Translations under genes and position numbers: made by a program
Assembly (NCBI GenBank): GCA_964580965.1
Contig: CAZOLZ010000013.1
Location: forward strand, 1 to 43,323
Direction of reading: 5' to 3'
DNA length: 43,323 nucleotides
Source of the DNA: CAIUKX01 sp964580965
GTDB lineage: Bacteria; Bacteroidota; Bacteroidia; Flavobacteriales_D; Crocinitomicaceae
In this document: in pieces, positions 40,730 through 43,323 of the stretch
Position numbering within the stretch: position 1 is the first letter of the stretch
Layout of the letters: the number at the start of each line of letters is the position of its first letter
The notes under the pieces: generated by a model
The model's database searches: none
What the model was told of the DNA's origin: nothing
The model's input: only the letters and a program-made list of their open reading frames with translations

Positions 40730-41821
40730 ATGAGGAAAACATCGGTCTTTTTTTTAGTTCCTTATCCTAAAGATAAAGCACCTTCTCAACGATTTAGGTT
40801 TGAACAATATTTTAAAGTTTTAGATCAAAACAATGTAAAATATATTGTTAGAGCATTTTACTCCCCTAAAACTTGGGTTATTTTACATTTAGAAGGACAT
40901 GTCCCAAGAAAAATTTATCGCATTCTATTTTCTTTTTTTGTCAGGTGGATTCATGTTTTTCAGGCTTTACTTTATGATGTGGTTTTTATTCACCGTGAAG
41001 TAGCTCCAATTGGGCCTCCATTCTTTGAGTTTATTTTGGCTAAAGTTTTTCGGAAGAATATAATTTATGATTTTGATGATGCTATTTGGCTACCAAATTA
41101 TAGTGAGGCGAATACGAACTATCATAAGTATAAAAATTACAAAAAGGTCGATAAAATTATAAAATGGGCAACTGTTATTAGTGCTGGAAATGATTATTTG
41201 GCTGATTATGCTAAAATTAATAATACTAACGTGGTTGTTAACCCAACAACAATAGATACAGAAACCTATCATAATCCAAGTTTACATAAAGTTCAACCAA
41301 GTGATAAATTGGTAATAGGTTGGACAGGTACGCATACAACGTGCAAATATTTGGAGTTTTTGGTTCCGGTATTGGAAAAGTTAAAAAATGAATTTGACTT
41401 TGAATTCTGTGTTATTTCGAATCAAGCACCAGATTTTGAAATTCCGAATGTTAACTTCATAAAGTGGAATAAGTCGACTGAAGTTCAAGATTTAATGCGT
41501 TTTAATATTGGGGTAATGCCACTTCATAATGATAAATGGGCAAAAGGAAAGTGTGGATTTAAAGCTTTACAATATTTATCTTTGGGTATTCCTGCTATTG
41601 TTTCACCTATTGGTGTAAATGTTAATATTGTTGATGAAGGGAAAAATGGCTTTTTGTGTGAAACTGCTGATCAGTGGTATAATGCATTGTACTATTTAAT
41701 GTCCGATAAGAATCACAGAGATGAGATGAAAAAGGCAGCTATTGAAAAAGTTGAAGATGAATTTTCTGTTAAGAGTAATCAAAAAAAATTTCTATCGTTA
41801 ATTTTAAAAAAATGGAATTAG
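40730..41821 (+). CDS. Glycosyltransferase family 4 protein
   Basis: The product is 363 residues from ATG 40730 (MRKTSVFFLVPYPKDKAPSQRFRFEQYFKVL). A TTG at 40709 lies within the previous gene and is unlikely. GT-B marks: the APSQRFRFEQY opening common to a group of Bacteroidota GT4 enzymes, an IYDFDDAIWLPNY acceptor-side motif, GWTGTHTTCKYLEFLVPVLEKL at the start of the donor domain, and GKCGFKALQYLSLGIPAIVSPIGVN, which holds the sugar-nucleotide site. It pairs with the epimerase upstream in polysaccharide or lipid-glycan synthesis. It overlaps rdgB by 10 bases. Confidence 0.87.
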   Translation: MRKTSVFFLVPYPKDKAPSQRFRFEQYFKVLDQNNVKYIVRAFYSPKTWVILHLEGHVPRKIYRILFSFFVRWIHVFQALLYDVVFIHREVAPIGPPFFEFILAKVFRKNIIYDFDDAIWLPNYSEANTNYHKYKNYKKVDKIIKWATVISAGNDYLADYAKINNTNVVVNPTTIDTETYHNPSLHKVQPSDKLVIGWTGTHTTCKYLEFLVPVLEKLKNEFDFEFCVISNQAPDFEIPNVNFIKWNKSTEVQDLMRFNIGVMPLHNDKWAKGKCGFKALQYLSLGIPAIVSPIGVNVNIVDEGKNGFLCETADQWYNALYYLMSDKNHRDEMKKAAIEKVEDEFSVKSNQKKFLSLILKKWN

Positions 41822-42387
41822 TATTTGTATCAGGGAATAACAACAAAGTTAAAGAGGTTCGTAAAAAGCTACCTTTAACTTATAAAATGAAAGGATTGAA
41901 TGACCTCAATTTTTTTGAGGATATTCCTGAAACTTCAACTAGCTTTGAAGGAAATGCAAAACAAAAGGCTTCTTTTATTTATTCAAAATTCAAGTTGAAT
42001 TGTTTTGCTGATGATTCAGGTTTAGAGGTTGATTATTTAGATGGAGCTCCGGGTGTTTATTCAGCTAGATTTGCAGGAGAAGATAAAGACGATGCAAAGA
42101 ATAATATTTTGTTACTAAATAAATTAGATGGAGTTTCAAACCGAAAAGCAAGATTTAAAACTGTTATTTGTTTAATTTTAGAAGGGAATGAATATTTCTT
42201 TGAAGGACTTGTAGAAGGGGTGATAATAGAAAATTATAAAGGTAATGGGGGGTTTGGATATGATCCAGTTTTTAAACCTGATGGCTATGATAAAACTTTT
42301 GCAGAAATGACATTGGAAGAAAAAAACCATTTGAGTCATCGAGCTATTGCAGTTCAAAAAATGTTAGATTTTTTAAATGAGCAATAA
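41812..42387 (+). CDS. rdgB: XTP/dITP pyrophosphatase (RdgB/HAM1)
   Basis: The 191-residue enzyme removes non-canonical purine triphosphates (ITP, XTP, dITP), keeping them out of DNA and RNA. It has the SGNNNKVKEV motif at 7-16, FADDSGLEVDYLDGAPGVYSARFAG in the middle, where the acidic residues bind metal, GNGGFGYDPVFKPDG, and SHRAIAVQKM at the end. All are standard, and length and start are normal. It begins inside the end of the glycosyltransferase gene, which suggests coupled translation rather than functional relation. Confidence 0.96.
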   Translation: MELVFVSGNNNKVKEVRKKLPLTYKMKGLNDLNFFEDIPETSTSFEGNAKQKASFIYSKFKLNCFADDSGLEVDYLDGAPGVYSARFAGEDKDDAKNNILLLNKLDGVSNRKARFKTVICLILEGNEYFFEGLVEGVIIENYKGNGGFGYDPVFKPDGYDKTFAEMTLEEKNHLSHRAIAVQKMLDFLNEQ

Positions 42388-42392
42388 GATTT

Positions 42393-42998
42393 ATGGCATC
42401 AAAAAAAATTAAAATTTTACCAAATCAACTGGTTGTTTCTTCCTTATCTGATGATTTGTTTTTGATGTCTTTGATTTCAGGAGCATGTAATTCAGGGTTT
42501 AAATCAATTTTAATAGGTGTTAATGAAAGTGGAAAAGTATTAGGTATTAACTCTGTAGGTTTTGTAGAGTTTTTTACTGAAAAGATTAATACAACTTTTC
42601 GAGGTTTAATTGATTTTTCTATTGAGATACAAAATCATGATTACAAGCAGTATGCGGTTTTTTTTATTGAAAATATTCGAATGAAACCAATAGGTTTTTA
42701 TGATGAAGGTGTTTTTTATGAGAAAATGATAGTCTCCAGAAGAGTTTTACCTTTAAATCATTTATTAAAGGCTTTTTTAATTGCAGAACAAAAAGAAAGT
42801 CTACCAATTCTTTCTGATGATATATTGTTGCAATTAAAAAATATTACTCCAGGTAAATACAGCTATTCAAGATTTAGGAAAACGTTGAATTTGTTATCAA
42901 TTTCAGAATTAGATGATTTAATCGTTTTTATGTTACTAAAGCGGGACTGTAATATAGACTTTGAAGATAATCAAACGTTTATTTTAATCAGTGAATAA
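42393..42998 (+). CDS. Possible AlbA_2 / Schlafen-like domain protein
   Basis: The 201-residue product is weakly recognised. Residues 30-60 (ACNSGFKSILIGVNESGKVLGINSV) fit the AlbA_2 (Schlafen AAA_4) pattern, where a helix leads to G-x-x-x-IGV-x-x-x-G-x-x-x-G-I. A following beta stretch (YKQYAVFFIENIRMKPIGFYDEGVFYEKMIVSRRVLP) also suits that fold. The usual N-terminal E-x-K/R of active Schlafen nucleases is not evident, so a binding or structural role is possible. The C-terminal third (about 140-201) is helical and unassigned. It lies 5 bases after rdgB, in the same transcript. Treat the family call as tentative. Confidence 0.45.
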   Translation: MASKKIKILPNQLVVSSLSDDLFLMSLISGACNSGFKSILIGVNESGKVLGINSVGFVEFFTEKINTTFRGLIDFSIEIQNHDYKQYAVFFIENIRMKPIGFYDEGVFYEKMIVSRRVLPLNHLLKAFLIAEQKESLPILSDDILLQLKNITPGKYSYSRFRKTLNLLSISELDDLIVFMLLKRDCNIDFEDNQTFILISE

Positions 42999-43082
42999 CA
43001 TTTTTTAACAGTCTAACTTCGAATTAAATTTTTTCTACTGAAATAAAATATGTATCTTTAGAACGAATTTAAATTTAAAACT

Positions 43083-43274
43083 ATGGGAAGACCAGCAACA
43101 AAACCAGCAAAACTTCGTGACGGGTTTTATATCGAAGTTAAGAGTCAAGGGAGTTCTGGGGTTTTAGTAAGACGTGATACTCGTGAGCAGATGATGCTCG
43201 CAGCAGAAGATTATTCTCGTACCAAAATGGTTTCAGTTTTGGGTGAAATGAGAAATGATAAATGGATTGATTAA
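43083..43274 (+). CDS. Small basic protein of unknown function
   Basis: The 63-residue product begins GRPATKPAKLRDGFYIEV and continues VRRDTREQMMLAAEDYSRTKMVSVLGEM. I recall small Bacteroidota proteins with the same GRPxTKPxKLRDGFYIEV opening, but I cannot name a function. The first half is basic and beta-like, and the second is a helix with a closing strand. There is no signal peptide. It stands alone, with a TATCTTTA near-consensus -7 box at 43053-43060 and a strong terminator 11 bases after its stop, so it is very likely a real monocistronic gene. A nucleic-acid-binding or ribosome-associated role is possible but unsupported. Confidence 0.7.
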   Translation: MGRPATKPAKLRDGFYIEVKSQGSSGVLVRRDTREQMMLAAEDYSRTKMVSVLGEMRNDKWID

Positions 43275-43285
43275 TAAACTGAATT

Positions 43286-43310
43286 AAGCTGGCTAAGTCC
43301 AGCTTTTTTT
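43286..43310 (+). terminator. Intrinsic terminator after the small basic protein gene
   Basis: A 7-base-pair stem, AAGCTGG (43286-43292) with CCAGCTT (43299-43305), and a 6-base loop, followed by a T-run to 43310. Confidence 0.88.
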
Positions 43311-43323
43311 ATATTCTAATTAT

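Noticed and set aside
40440..40742. 100-codon reverse-strand frame over the epimerase 3' end
   Set aside because: It is opposite a gene with intact catalytic motifs, with no promoter and no recognisable domain.
1..43323. tRNA, rRNA, insertion sequences, prophage or integrase genes
   Set aside because: None could be supported; gaps are short and all long frames have housekeeping or envelope-type products.

Overview
The window is about 43 kb of AT-rich DNA (roughly 30% GC by eye) and reads as the chromosome of a flavobacteria-like member of the Bacteroidota. The grounds are a type IX secretion (type B, gliding-associated) C-terminal domain, Rho with a long Asn/Gln-rich insert, DUF4199 and DUF4924 proteins, a BatA-type protein next to a dihydroorotase homologue, and Bacteroidetes-M49 dipeptidyl peptidase III. 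Several promoters also fit the Bacteroidota pattern TTG-N18..22-TAnnTTTG, and Shine-Dalgarno sequences are mostly absent. It looks like ordinary core chromosome. I saw no transposase, integrase, phage gene, CRISPR array, rRNA or tRNA, and no intergenic gap exceeds 300 bases.

Layout. 1-5441: a cut-off YcxB-like membrane protein, a membrane site-2 protease, an Smr-domain protein, a serine hydrolase, a small membrane protein and an SF2 helicase. 5464-7331: a translation operon, rpsP-rimM-trmN6. 7446-9738: a YwqK/MORN-type repeat protein and a DUF3820 protein flank a striking 37-nt palindrome, followed by a DUF4199 membrane protein. 9793-13134 (minus): rho, and an outer-membrane barrel gene followed by an OmpA-domain gene with its own promoter and terminator. 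13228-14707 (plus): a small unknown gene, an OmpH/Skp-like lipoprotein and a DUF4924 protein. 14737-18944 (minus): a tight four-gene group of MerR-like regulator, BatA/vWA protein, a dihydroorotase homologue that has lost its HxH metal site, and a PmtA-like methyltransferase.

19005-30884 (plus): NlpC/P60 peptidase, HU with its own promoter and terminator, TrmH, then a long co-directional run serC-serA-DUF1015-yggS-DPP III-asnB-glycosyltransferase-galE. This joins serine synthesis, PLP homeostasis, peptide breakdown and sugar/envelope building. 30889-36258 (minus): a small exported protein, a 1317-residue T9SS-exported protein with seven tandem repeats of about 76 residues, and an FMN-dependent nitronate monooxygenase-like enzyme. 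36342-43310 (plus): menA-menC (menaquinone) overlapping a carotenoid desaturase, then an NDP-sugar epimerase, a glycosyltransferase, rdgB, an AlbA_2/Schlafen-like protein and a small conserved-looking protein closed by a terminator.

Several starts were moved to an internal ATG because the longest frame opened at a TTG or upstream ATG that clashes with the family start, a signal peptide or an adjoining gene: 8780, 20801, 28628, 36231, 36378, 38277 and 40730. I found no clear new multi-gene defence or mobile system. The best leads are the pseudo-dihydroorotase operon, the long palindrome at 8872-8908, the epimerase whose cofactor motif ends in proline, and the repeat-built T9SS protein.
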